Source: Sphingomonas sp.
Lineage (GTDB): Bacteria; Pseudomonadota; Alphaproteobacteria; Sphingomonadales; Sphingomonadaceae
DNA: 64,000 nt
Direction of reading: 5' to 3'
Assembly (NCBI RefSeq): GCF_024508665.1
Contig: NZ_JANINP010000002.1
Span: 286,598 to 350,597 of the forward strand
Part shown: positions 50,177 through 57,715 of the stretch, piece after piece
Numbering within the stretch: position 1 is the stretch's first letter
How the letters are laid out: each line of letters begins with the position of its first letter
Program-made: the position numbers and the translations under genes
The notes under the pieces: generated by a model
What the model was told of the DNA's origin: nothing
Databases searched by the model: none
What the model saw: the letters and a program-made list of their open reading frames with translations, nothing else

Positions 50177-50758
50177 ATGTCCGATGCCATTGCGGACGAC
50201 GCGCCGCTGACGACTTCCAAGGATCAGTCGCGCGCCGTCGATGAAGCAACCGAGGCGCTGATCGAGAATAAGGGCGACACGCTCGTCGGCCGCACCGTCA
50301 CGATCAACCGGCCGGTCGGCGAGCTCTTTTCCTATTTTCGCGATTTCGCCAACCTTGCAACCTTCATGGAGAATGTCGAGCGGATCGACGTACTCGACGA
50401 TCGCCGCTCGCATTGGGTGGTCAAGGCGCCGGGCGGCAAGACGGTCGAATGGACCTCGGTCGTGACCGAGGAAGCGCCCGACAGCTTCATCGCCTGGGCG
50501 TCCGAGGAAGGCGCCGAAATTCCCAATTCCGGCCGCGTGGACTTCCGCGATGCCGGCGACCGCGGCACCGTTGTCACTGCCACGATCCTCTACGATCCGC
50601 CGGCCGGCACGATCGGCAAGCTGGTCGCCAAGATCTTCCAGCGCGAACCGGCCATCCAGGCGCGGCGCGACCTCCGCCGCTTCAAGCAACTGATGGAAAC
50701 GGGCGAGATCGCCACCGGCGCACGCAACCGCCGCCTCCAGGAAGAAGGAGAGAACTGA
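50177..50758 (+). CDS. SRPBCC-family protein (polyketide cyclase/dehydrase-like)
   Basis: This is a 193-aa protein. After a polar N-terminus, [60 protein letters not shown] is a typical START/Bet v1-like (SRPBCC) fold with a hydrophobic cavity that may bind lipid or aromatic ligands. Proteins like this are often called cyclase/dehydrase or coenzyme Q-binding. AGGAGAGCG precedes the ATG. Its stop overlaps the ADH start by 1 bp, so it leads an operon with ADH, two SDRs and a KGG-rich protein. Ligand unknown. Confidence 0.82.
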   Translation: MSDAIADDAPLTTSKDQSRAVDEATEALIENKGDTLVGRTVTINRPVGELFSYFRDFANLATFMENVERIDVLDDRRSHWVVKAPGGKTVEWTSVVTEEAPDSFIAWASEEGAEIPNSGRVDFRDAGDRGTVVTATILYDPPAGTIGKLVAKIFQREPAIQARRDLRRFKQLMETGEIATGARNRRLQEEGEN

Positions 50759-51945
50759 TGCGCGCACTGGCCTGGCATGGGAAGCACGATGTCCGCGTCG
50801 ACACGGTCGACGATCCCGAAATCCTCAATCCGCGCGACGCGATCATCAAGGTGACCGCGACCGCGATCTGCGGGTCCGACCTCCACCTTTACGACGGCTA
50901 CATTCCGACCATGCAGTCGGGCGACATCCTCGGCCACGAATTCATGGGCGAAGTGGTCGAGACCGGTCCGAAATCGACGCTGAAGAAAGGCGATCGCGTG
51001 GTGGTGCCGTTCACCATCGCCTGCGGCGCCTGCTACCATTGCTCGAAGCACCAATATTCCGCCTGCGACAACGGCCTGCCCGCCGACAATCAGGACATCG
51101 CCCAGGAGCTCTACGGCCAGCCGATGAGCGGGCTGTTCGGCTACAGCCACATGACCGGCGGCTATTCCGGCGGCCAGGCCGAATATGTCCGCATTCCGTT
51201 CAGCGACGTCGGCCCGATCGTCATCCCCGACGGCATCGAGGACGAGAAGGTCCTTTTCCTGTCCGACATCCTGCCGACCGGCTGGATGGCGGCGGAGAAT
51301 GCCGAGATCGAACCCGGAGACACGGTCGCGGTCTGGGGCTGCGGCCCGGTCGGCCTGTTCGCGGTGCAATCGGCGTTCCTGATGGGCGCCGAACGCGTCA
51401 TCGCGATCGACCATTTCCCGCACCGGCTGGAGCTCGCCAAGAAGTTCGGCGCCGAGACGATCAATTTCGAGCAATCGAAGACCTACGAAGCGCTGATGGA
51501 GATGACCGGCGGAATCGGGCCGGACGCCTGTATCGACGCCGTCGGGCTCGAAGCGCATGGCTTCTTCGCCGACAATGTCATCGACCAGATCAAGGCATCG
51601 ACCTTTCTCGGCACCGATCGGGCGCATTCGATCCGCCAGGCGATCATCGCCTGCCGCAAGGGCGGACGAGTCTCGATGCCCGCGGTCTATGGCGGGTTCA
51701 TCGACAAATTCCCGCTCGGCGCGTTCATGGAAAAGGGCCTGACGCTCAAGACCGGCCAGACGCACGTCCAGCATTATATGCCCGGCCTGCTCCAGGCGAT
51801 CCTGGACGGCAAGATCGACACCACGTTCCTGATCTCGCACCGCATGGCGCTCGAGGACGCGCCCAAGGGCTACAAGATGTTCCACGACCAGCAGAACGAA
51901 GTGACCAAGATCGTGCTCAAGCCCGATCTGGCCGCCGCTGCCTGA
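50758..51945 (+). CDS. Zinc-dependent alcohol dehydrogenase (MDR, FdhA-like)
   Basis: This is a 395-aa medium-chain dehydrogenase. The catalytic zinc site begins with Cys38 in [12 protein letters not shown], with [10 protein letters not shown]; the structural zinc loop [15 protein letters not shown] has all four Cys. [16 protein letters not shown] is the NAD-binding Rossmann motif, and [16 protein letters not shown] suggests NAD(H) preference. It resembles the glutathione-independent formaldehyde dehydrogenase group, which oxidises alcohols or aldehydes. It is coupled to the SRPBCC gene upstream and lies 21 bp before an SDR gene. The substrate may be a reactive aldehyde formed in stress. Confidence 0.9.
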   Translation: MRALAWHGKHDVRVDTVDDPEILNPRDAIIKVTATAICGSDLHLYDGYIPTMQSGDILGHEFMGEVVETGPKSTLKKGDRVVVPFTIACGACYHCSKHQYSACDNGLPADNQDIAQELYGQPMSGLFGYSHMTGGYSGGQAEYVRIPFSDVGPIVIPDGIEDEKVLFLSDILPTGWMAAENAEIEPGDTVAVWGCGPVGLFAVQSAFLMGAERVIAIDHFPHRLELAKKFGAETINFEQSKTYEALMEMTGGIGPDACIDAVGLEAHGFFADNVIDQIKASTFLGTDRAHSIRQAIIACRKGGRVSMPAVYGGFIDKFPLGAFMEKGLTLKTGQTHVQHYMPGLLQAILDGKIDTTFLISHRMALEDAPKGYKMFHDQQNEVTKIVLKPDLAAAA

Positions 51946-51966
51946 CCCCCCAATCGGAGAGACGAT

Positions 51967-52740
51967 ATGGCCAAATTCGCGATCATCACGGGAGCCTCGA
52001 CCGGAATCGGGCGAGAGCTCGCCAAATTGGCGGCGGAGGACGGGTATGACATGTTGCTGGTCGCCGACACGCCGTTCGTCGACCCGTCCGCCGGGCTGCC
52101 CGGCAATGTCGAAACATTGGAAACCGATCTGTCGACGTTCGAGGGTGTCGACCGCCTGCTCGACGCGGCGGCCGGACGCGAGATCGACCTGCTCTGCGCC
52201 AATGCCGGACATGGCCTGGGCGGCGGGTTCCTCGACCAGGAGGTCGCCGAGTGGCGGCACGTGATCGACACCAACGTCACCGGCACCGTCTATCTGTTGC
52301 AGAAGGTGCTGAAGCGGATGTCCGCCCGCGGCGAGGGCAAGGTACTCGTCACCGGGTCGATCGCCGGCTGGATGCCCGGCAGTTTTCAGGCAGTCTATAA
52401 CGGCACCAAGGCGTTCATCGACAATTTCACCGCGGCGATCCGCAACGAGCTCAAAGAGCAGAAGAACATCACCATCACCACGCTGGAGCCCGGGCCGGTC
52501 GAGACCGAATTCTTCCACCGCGCCGGGATGGACGACACCAGCGTCGGCCAGTCCGACAGCAAGTCCGATCCCGCCGACGTCGCCAAACATGGCTGGGACG
52601 CGGTGATGGCCGGCAAGGCGACGATCATCTCGGGCCTGATGAACAAGCTCCAGGTCGCCGCGGCCGGGGTGCTGCCGCAATCGATCCCCGCCGAGATCCA
52701 TCGCGGCATGGCCGAGCCCGGCTCGGGCAGGAAGGAGTAA
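51967..52740 (+). CDS. Short-chain dehydrogenase/reductase
   Basis: This is a 257-aa classical SDR with TGxxxGIG in ITGASTGIGREL and the active-site Ser and YxxxK in VTGSIAGWMPGS and AVYNGTKAFIDNF. NAGHGLGGGF is the usual NAG motif. GGAGAGAC precedes the ATG. Substrate and direction are unknown; the same operon holds a zinc ADH and a second SDR, suggesting detoxification of aldehydes or ketones, or repair of oxidised lipids, under stress. Subfamily resembles DltE/SDR-type proteins. Confidence 0.9.
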   Translation: MAKFAIITGASTGIGRELAKLAAEDGYDMLLVADTPFVDPSAGLPGNVETLETDLSTFEGVDRLLDAAAGREIDLLCANAGHGLGGGFLDQEVAEWRHVIDTNVTGTVYLLQKVLKRMSARGEGKVLVTGSIAGWMPGSFQAVYNGTKAFIDNFTAAIRNELKEQKNITITTLEPGPVETEFFHRAGMDDTSVGQSDSKSDPADVAKHGWDAVMAGKATIISGLMNKLQVAAAGVLPQSIPAEIHRGMAEPGSGRKE

Positions 52741-52747
52741 GACAGAG

Positions 52748-53644
52748 ATGAGCGACATGACCGACACGCTGATCGATCCGCAGGACAAATATCACAGCGA
52801 AGGATTCCCCGAACAGAAGCAGGACTGGCCGGGGCTCCAGCGGGACATGGACCCCGTGCCCGATTGCGGCGAACGGACGTATCGCGGCACGGGGCGGCTC
52901 AAGGGACGCCATGCGCTGGTCACCGGTGGCGATTCCGGCATCGGCCGCGCCGCCGCCATCGCCTTCGCGCGTGAGGGCGCCAGGGTCGCGATCAACTATC
53001 ATCCCAGCGAACAGCCCGACGCCGAGGATCTGAAGGCAGTGCTTGCCGAAGACGGCACCGAGCTCGTCCTCCTGCCTGGCGACCTGACCGACGAGAGCTT
53101 CTGCCTCAAGCTGGTCGACGACGCCCGGGAGCAGCTGGGCGGGCTCGACTTGCTGGTGATCAATGCGGGGTACCAGCAGGCGCAGAAGTCGATTGCCGAC
53201 ATCACGCACGAGCAGTTCGACCGCACGATGAAGACCAACATCTACGCGATGTTCTGGATGTCGAAACGTGCGGCGGAATTCATGCCGCCGGGGTCGGCGA
53301 TCATCAACACCGCCAGCGTGAACAGCTTCAACCCGGTCGAGGACCTGCTCGATTACGCCACCACCAAGGGCGCGATCGAGATCTTCACCAAGGGCCTCGC
53401 CAAGCAGCTCGCCTCGAAGGGCATCCGCGTCAACGCGGTGGCGCCGGGACCGGTGTGGACGCCGCTGCAGATTTCAGGCGGGCAGCTGGAAGGCAAGATC
53501 CAGAAGTTCGGCCAGGACACGCCGCTCGGCCGCGCGGGCCAGCCGGCCGAACTCGCCGGTCTCTACGTGACGCTCGCCGAACAGACCAACAGCTTCACCA
53601 GCGGCAGCGTATTCGGCGCCAATGGCGGCACCGGGGTGAGTTGA
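52748..53644 (+). CDS. Short-chain dehydrogenase/reductase (YghA/YhdG-like)
   Basis: This is a 298-aa SDR with an N-terminal extension (SEGFPEQKQDWPGLQRDMDPVPDCGERTYRGTGRLKG) typical of YghA-like enzymes. TGGDSGIGRA binds the cofactor; INTASVNSF and DYATTKGAIEIFT supply Ser, Tyr and Lys. FTSGSVFGANGGTGVS at the end is the common YghA signature. These proteins occur in stress-induced operons in many bacteria; the substrate is unknown. It starts 8 bp after the first SDR. Confidence 0.9.
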   Translation: MSDMTDTLIDPQDKYHSEGFPEQKQDWPGLQRDMDPVPDCGERTYRGTGRLKGRHALVTGGDSGIGRAAAIAFAREGARVAINYHPSEQPDAEDLKAVLAEDGTELVLLPGDLTDESFCLKLVDDAREQLGGLDLLVINAGYQQAQKSIADITHEQFDRTMKTNIYAMFWMSKRAAEFMPPGSAIINTASVNSFNPVEDLLDYATTKGAIEIFTKGLAKQLASKGIRVNAVAPGPVWTPLQISGGQLEGKIQKFGQDTPLGRAGQPAELAGLYVTLAEQTNSFTSGSVFGANGGTGVS

Positions 53645-53668
53645 GCGGCGAACGAAAGGAGAAGGATC

Positions 53669-53965
53669 ATGCCTCGCGGAGACAAATCCAGCTATACCGA
53701 CAAGCAGAAGCGCAAGGCCGAGCATATCGAGGAAGGCTATGAGGATCGCGGCGTCGGCAAGGAAGAAGCCGAACGCCGCGCCTGGGCGACGGTCAACAAG
53801 GAATCGGGCGGTGGCAAGAAGTCCGGATCCGGCCGCGGCAAGAAGGAAAACCACGAAAGCTCGCGCAAAGGCGGCCGCAAAGGCGGATCGAGCCAGACCC
53901 ACGCCCAGCGCTCGGCCGCGGCGAAGAAGGGCTGGGAAACCCGCCGGCGCCAGGGGAACGGTTAG
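53669..53965 (+). CDS. Small basic protein with KGG-type repeats
   Basis: This is a 98-aa, very Lys/Arg/Gly-rich protein (MPRGDKSSYTDKQKRKAEHIEEGYEDRGVGKEEAERRAWATVNKESGGG...). The first half is the conserved YTDKQKRKAEHIEEGYEDRGV...WATVNKESGGG segment often annotated as plasmid stabilisation; the second half is Gly/Lys/Arg rich (SRKGGRKGGSS, AAKKGWETRR). It is likely to bind nucleic acid or be a disordered stress protein like E. coli YciG. It is last in the SRPBCC-ADH-SDR-SDR operon. AAAGGAGAAGG precedes the ATG. Confidence 0.8.
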   Translation: MPRGDKSSYTDKQKRKAEHIEEGYEDRGVGKEEAERRAWATVNKESGGGKKSGSGRGKKENHESSRKGGRKGGSSQTHAQRSAAAKKGWETRRRQGNG

Positions 53966-54015
53966 CTGAGAATCCCACCAAGCCGTTGTTCTTGAAGTGG
54001 TTCATTTCCAAAACT

Positions 54016-54122
54016 CGTCATCCCCGCGAAAGCGGGGACCCATCGCCAGCGCGTACCGCCAAAACTGCCCGGCGCGACGGCGAGGGGGTCCGAGATGGGT
54101 CCCCGCTTGCGCGGGGATGACG
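54016..54122. repeat. REP-like inverted-repeat element (107 bp)
   Basis: CGTCATCCCCGCGAAAGCGGGG (and on through ACCCATC) at 54016-54044 is mirrored by GATGGGTCCCCGCTTGCGCGGGGATGACG at the right end, giving 29-bp arms with one mismatch around a 49-bp centre. Each arm is itself a small GC hairpin. Elements with the core TCATCCCCGCGAAAGCGGGG are common repeated intergenic units in alphaproteobacteria and may act as mRNA stabilisers or non-autonomous mobile sequences. It is the only copy in this window. The surrounding gap (53966-54230) also holds a GGAACAT/ATGTTCC repeat at about 54129-54156 and the DUF892 terminator. Confidence 0.85.
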
Positions 54123-54184
54123 GTAGGGAACATGGCCCCCAACTGGCGATGTTCCGGTTTCGCTCGGACCAGCACTAGCGATGC

Positions 54185-54215
54185 AAAAGCGCTGGCGGAA
54201 CGCCCGCTCCGCCAG
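54185..54215 (-). terminator. Intrinsic terminator of the DUF892 gene
   Basis: Read leftward, CTGGCGGA and TCCGCCAG make a perfect 8-bp stem with an 8-nt loop (54215-54192), followed by GCGC and then TTTT (54188-54185). It lies 15 bp after the DUF892 stop. Confidence 0.6.
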
Positions 54216-54230
54216 CCGTCGCAGCAAGTT

Positions 54231-54746
54231 TCAGGCCGTCTCTAGCTCCGCGTTCGAATTGACCTTGGTCTCGGCCATGGTCGTAAGCTTCTCGTCGGTC
54301 GCCTTTTCCTCGGCCAGCGTCTCGGCGAGCACGGCCGCGCAGTCCGACCGGCCGAGTTGCTTGGCCCAGGCGATCAACGTGCCGTAGCGCGTGATCTCAT
54401 AATGTTCGACTGCCTGCGCCGCGGCGATCAGTGCGGCGTCGAGCACGTTCTTGTCGTCGACGTCGCCAGCGATCTCATTGGCTTCCTTGATGATGCCGTC
54501 GATGGCCGGGCAATCGACCTGCTTCGGCTCCTGCCCGTGCATCTGGAAGACGCGTTCGAGCCGCTTGATCTGCCCTTCGGTCTCGCGAAGATGCGTTTCG
54601 AAGCCCTGTTTCAACTGCGGGTCGGTCGCCTTTTCGATCATCTTGGGCAGCGCCTTGGTGATCTGGTTCTCGGCATAGTAAATGTCCTGGAGCGCGTGGA
54701 CGAACAGATCGTCGAACGTTTTGATGTCCTTGGAAAACAAGCCCAT
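54231..54746 (-). CDS. Ferritin-like DUF892 protein (YciE type)
   Basis: This is a 171-aa all-helical protein of the DUF892 family: MGLFSKDIKTFDDLFVHALQDIYYAENQITKALPKM is the conserved N-terminal helix, with later AAQAVEHYEITRYGTL carrying potential metal-binding Glu and His. E. coli YciE/YciF are stress-induced and form ferritin-like bundles; a di-iron or catalase-like role has been proposed. The start at 54746 has GAGGAGG upstream; a longer frame to 54902 is not supported. It sits convergent with the stress operon and divergent from CinA. Consistent with a general stress role. Confidence 0.9.
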   Translation of the reverse strand: MGLFSKDIKTFDDLFVHALQDIYYAENQITKALPKMIEKATDPQLKQGFETHLRETEGQIKRLERVFQMHGQEPKQVDCPAIDGIIKEANEIAGDVDDKNVLDAALIAAAQAVEHYEITRYGTLIAWAKQLGRSDCAAVLAETLAEEKATDEKLTTMAETKVNSNAELETA

Positions 54747-54964
54747 CTTGGCCTCCTCGATAGCTGGTAAAGGAGCGCCCACCCCGCATTGGCCCAACGA
54801 GGAACGCGCCGCGAAGTTGCCGGAAATATCGAGGCTTTGACATAGGTTAGTCCTTTTCCGCCATGGCTGCGGAAACCCGACCGCCCCGTGGTTTGTTGCC
54901 ATTGCACAACGATCGGGACGAGCCGCCAGAGCGGTCGCCCAAGCAAGGAGGATGGCGCGGCGCG

Positions 54965-55477
54965 ATGAGCGAATTGCTGGATGTCCTACCCGACCGGATC
55001 GAACAGGCCGCGCGTGCGCTGTTGAAAAAGGCCTGCGACCGCGATCTGGCGATCGTCACCGCCGAAAGTTGCACGGGCGGCCTGCTCGCCTCCCTGCTGA
55101 CCGATGTCGAAGGCGCGAGCCGCGCGTTCGAGCGCGGCTTCGTCGTCTATACCGATGAAGCCAAATGCGAGCTGCTGGCGATCGACCGCGATACCGTCGA
55201 ACGCTGCGGCGCGGTCAGCCGCGAGACCGCGATTGCCATGGTGCGTGGCGCGCTCGAACGTTCGCATGGCGATATCGCGGTGTCGATCACCGGTTTCGCG
55301 GGCCCCGGCGGCCCGGACGACGAGCCTGGCCTGGTCCATTTCGGCTGCTTGCGGCGCGGCGGCGACGTCGTGCATCGCGAAGAGCATTTCGGCGATATCG
55401 GCCGCGGGCCGGTCCGGCTGAAATGCCTCGACGTCGCGATCGAGATGCTCGACCAGAATCTCGCTAACCTACGTTAA
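54965..55477 (+). CDS. CinA-family protein (nicotinamide-nucleotide amidohydrolase-like)
   Basis: This is a 170-aa protein equal to the C-terminal domain of CinA (PncC). The hallmarks are VTAESCTGGLLASLLTDVEGAS with the catalytic Ser, and ISITGFAGPGG-type sequence near residue 100. PncC hydrolyses nicotinamide mononucleotide to nicotinate mononucleotide in NAD recycling. The ATG at 54965 is preferred; another ATG at 54952 lies directly after AAGGAGG but is out of frame. Proteins of this short form often stand alone in alphaproteobacteria. The gene follows the DUF892 gene divergently and shares its gap. Confidence 0.85.
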   Translation: MSELLDVLPDRIEQAARALLKKACDRDLAIVTAESCTGGLLASLLTDVEGASRAFERGFVVYTDEAKCELLAIDRDTVERCGAVSRETAIAMVRGALERSHGDIAVSITGFAGPGGPDDEPGLVHFGCLRRGGDVVHREEHFGDIGRGPVRLKCLDVAIEMLDQNLANLR

Positions 55478-55503
55478 ACTCGGCCTAAACGCGGTCGGGA
55501 GGG

Positions 55504-55528
55504 GGATCGAAACGACGCCAAACTCGTT
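55504..55528 (+). promoter_or_regulatory. Possible EcfG-like promoter (GGATC-N17-GTT)
   Basis: GGATC at 55504-55508 and GTT at 55526-55528 are 17 bp apart with one mismatch in the -35 box. It lies 30 bp upstream of the gene at 55559. Weak on its own; noted because spacing and position match the other sites. Confidence 0.25.
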
Positions 55529-55558
55529 GAGCGTGAAACCAACAGGGGAGAATCGCTC

Positions 55559-56011
55559 ATGGTCACCACCATAGAGACGTTGTCGCTCGGCGACGCCCGC
55601 CGGTTACTCGCCGCCGCCGAAGCCAAGGCAGCGCAGATCGAGGTTCCCTCCAATATCGCGGTCGTCGATGCCGGCGGCAATCTGCTCGCCTTTGCCCGCA
55701 TGGACGGCGCCTGGCTGGGATCGATCGACATCGCGATCCACAAGGCGTTCACCGCGCGCGCGTTCGACATGTCGACCGAAGCACTGGCGGGCATGGCCGA
55801 ACCGGGCAAACCCTTATTCGGTATCCAGAACACCAATCACGACCGCATCGTGATCTTCGCCGGCGGGCTGCCGGTCAAGCATGGCCAGACGGTGATCGGC
55901 GCGATCGGATCGAGCGGCGGCACGGTCGATCAGGACGCGCAAGTGGTCGAGGCGGCACTCGCCGCGTTCGAGGAGGAAAGGTCTCGACACGGCCAATTCG
56001 CCGAGGCGTGA
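55559..56011 (+). CDS. GlcG/HbpS-family (DUF336) protein
   Basis: This is a 150-aa protein with the GlcG/HbpS fold: ALGDARRLLAAAEAKAAQIEVP, IAVVDAGGNLLAFARMDGAWLGSIDIAIHKAFTARAF, and GLPVKHGQTVIGAIGSSGGTVDQDAQVVEA. Members bind heme or corrinoid-like ligands or act in glycolate and other small-molecule metabolism; function is often unclear. No signal peptide, so cytosolic. GGGGAG precedes the ATG. It ends 1 bp before the CtaG-like gene, so it may lead the respiratory operon, which would fit a heme-related role (inference). Confidence 0.85.
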   Translation: MVTTIETLSLGDARRLLAAAEAKAAQIEVPSNIAVVDAGGNLLAFARMDGAWLGSIDIAIHKAFTARAFDMSTEALAGMAEPGKPLFGIQNTNHDRIVIFAGGLPVKHGQTVIGAIGSSGGTVDQDAQVVEAALAAFEEERSRHGQFAEA

Positions 56012-56012
56012 C

Positions 56013-56756
56013 GTGGCGAGTTCTTTATACGGATCGGTCTATTGCGGCGCTCCCGCGCTACCGGGAACGCTCGCGGAGCGTTTCAATCTCGACCCGGTCC
56101 TGATTGTCGCGCTGGCGGCGATCGCTCTCCTCCATCTCGTCGCCAATCGTCGCGCGGGCCAGCCGCTGGCGAGCGCGGCCGGCGGATGGGCAATCGCCGC
56201 CGCCGCGTTGATCTCTCCGCTCTGCGCGCTGTCGGTTTCGCTGTTCGCGGCGCGGGTCGCCCAGCACATGATCCTGCTTCTTGCGGCCGCTCCGTTGATT
56301 GCCGCGCCGCTCCCGCGATGGCGCGCGATCAGGCGGCCGTCATTCCTATGGTCGGCGACGATCGCCTTTTTCGTCCTGCTCTGGTTCTGGCACATGCCGA
56401 CGCCATACGAGGCGACATTCCGTTCCCCCATCATCTATTGGGCGATGCACATATCGCTCGGCGGCAGCGGCGTGGCCTTGTGGGCAGCGCTATTGCGCCA
56501 GCATTCGGCGCGGGCGCTCGCTGCCGGCCTCATCACCTCGATCCATATGGGCCTGCTCGGCGCGATCATCTGCCTCGCCTCCTGGCCGATGTACCGGCCG
56601 CATTACGCGACCAGTCAGGCCTGGGGCCTCAGCCCGCTCGCCGATCAACAGATGGGCGGCGTGATCATGTGGGTGCCCGGCTGCCTGATCTTCCTGTGGA
56701 TCGCGCTGCGCACGGTCTCGGCGATGTGGCGCGCGCTGGAGGAAGCGCCGGTATGA
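56013..56756 (+). CDS. Caa3-type cytochrome oxidase assembly protein (CtaG family)
   Basis: This is a 247-aa integral membrane protein with about seven helices, of the caa3_CtaG family (VAQHMILLLAAAPLIAAPL, LWFWHMPTPYEATFRSPIIYWAMHISL, MGLLGAIICLASWPMYRPHY). Conserved His and Met residues in WHMPxxYE, HISL and HMGLLG could bind copper; the family is linked to copper delivery in caa3 oxidases. The start is GTG at 56013. Its stop overlaps the subunit II ATG (ATGA). Location at the head of the oxidase operon supports the assignment. Confidence 0.88.
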   Translation: MASSLYGSVYCGAPALPGTLAERFNLDPVLIVALAAIALLHLVANRRAGQPLASAAGGWAIAAAALISPLCALSVSLFAARVAQHMILLLAAAPLIAAPLPRWRAIRRPSFLWSATIAFFVLLWFWHMPTPYEATFRSPIIYWAMHISLGGSGVALWAALLRQHSARALAAGLITSIHMGLLGAIICLASWPMYRPHYATSQAWGLSPLADQQMGGVIMWVPGCLIFLWIALRTVSAMWRALEEAPV

Positions 56757-57715
56757 AAGGACCGACGCTCGACTATCTGACCAGTTCGGGCGAGCGGGCG
56801 GCGGCGGTCGTTCCGCTCACCTGGTTCACCCTGATCGTGTCGATCGTCGTGTGCTGCATCATCGCCGTCCTTTTGTGGGGCGGCGTTCGCCGCACGCGCC
56901 GCTACGGCGTAGCTGTCGAGACACGCGCGGTATCGGTCGAGCGCGGCGGGGATGGCCTGGGATGGATCAAATGGGGGTTGGCGATCAGCGCGGTCCCGCT
57001 GGCCATCTCGCTCGTCTGGACGATGGCCGCGCTCGGCCATATCGCCGGGCCGCCGCGCCGCCCGGGCCTGACGATCGACGTCACGCCGCACCAATATTGG
57101 TGGGAAGTCCGCTATAGCGGCCCGACCGCGGCCAACATCTTTTCGACCGCGAACGAGATCCACATCCCGACCGGCAAACGCGTGCTCGTCCGGCTGCATG
57201 GCGCCGACGTCATCCATTCCTTCTGGGTGCCGCAATTGTCGGGCAAGACCGACGCCATCCCGGGTCAGGTCAATTCGAGCTGGATCGCCGCCGACCGGCC
57301 GGGTCGCTATTTCGGCCAGTGCACCGAATTCTGCGGGCTCGAACATGCCAAGATGGCGTTCGAGGTGGTGGCCGATACGCCCGCCGCGTTCGACCAATGG
57401 CGGCGGGCCCAGCTGCAAACCGCGCCGCCTCCGGCTACTCCGGCCGCCCAGCGCGGCCTGCAATATTTCCAATATCGTTGCGCTCTCTGCCACGCCGTCC
57501 GCGGCACCCTAGCCGCCTCCCATTACGGCCCCGACCTCACCCATTTGATGAGCCGCCAGCTGATCGCCAGCGGCGCCCTGACCAACACTCGCGGCAACCT
57601 CGCCGGCTGGGTCGACGCACCGCAGCGGGTCAAGCCCGGCGCGCTGATGCCCGACCAGAAATTGACCGGCCAGCAATTGAACGACGTCGTCGCCTATCTG
57701 GAGACGCTCAAATGA
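56753..57715 (+). CDS. coxB: Cytochrome c oxidase subunit II with fused cytochrome c
   Basis: This is a 320-aa subunit with two N-terminal membrane helices (about 20-45 and 75-97), a periplasmic CuA cupredoxin domain and a C-terminal cytochrome c. The CuA ligands are complete: HSFWVPQL upstream and Cys190 and Cys194 in QCTEFCGLEHAKM. Heme c attaches at Cys243 and Cys246 with His247 (CALCHAV); VKPGALMPDQ supplies the distal Met. A fused heme c is typical of caa3-type and CoxM-type oxidases and receives electrons from a cytochrome or directly from a dehydrogenase. Both ends overlap neighbours by 4 bp. Layout resembles Bradyrhizobium coxMNOP. Confidence 0.93.
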   Translation: MKGPTLDYLTSSGERAAAVVPLTWFTLIVSIVVCCIIAVLLWGGVRRTRRYGVAVETRAVSVERGGDGLGWIKWGLAISAVPLAISLVWTMAALGHIAGPPRRPGLTIDVTPHQYWWEVRYSGPTAANIFSTANEIHIPTGKRVLVRLHGADVIHSFWVPQLSGKTDAIPGQVNSSWIAADRPGRYFGQCTEFCGLEHAKMAFEVVADTPAAFDQWRRAQLQTAPPPATPAAQRGLQYFQYRCALCHAVRGTLAASHYGPDLTHLMSRQLIASGALTNTRGNLAGWVDAPQRVKPGALMPDQKLTGQQLNDVVAYLETLK

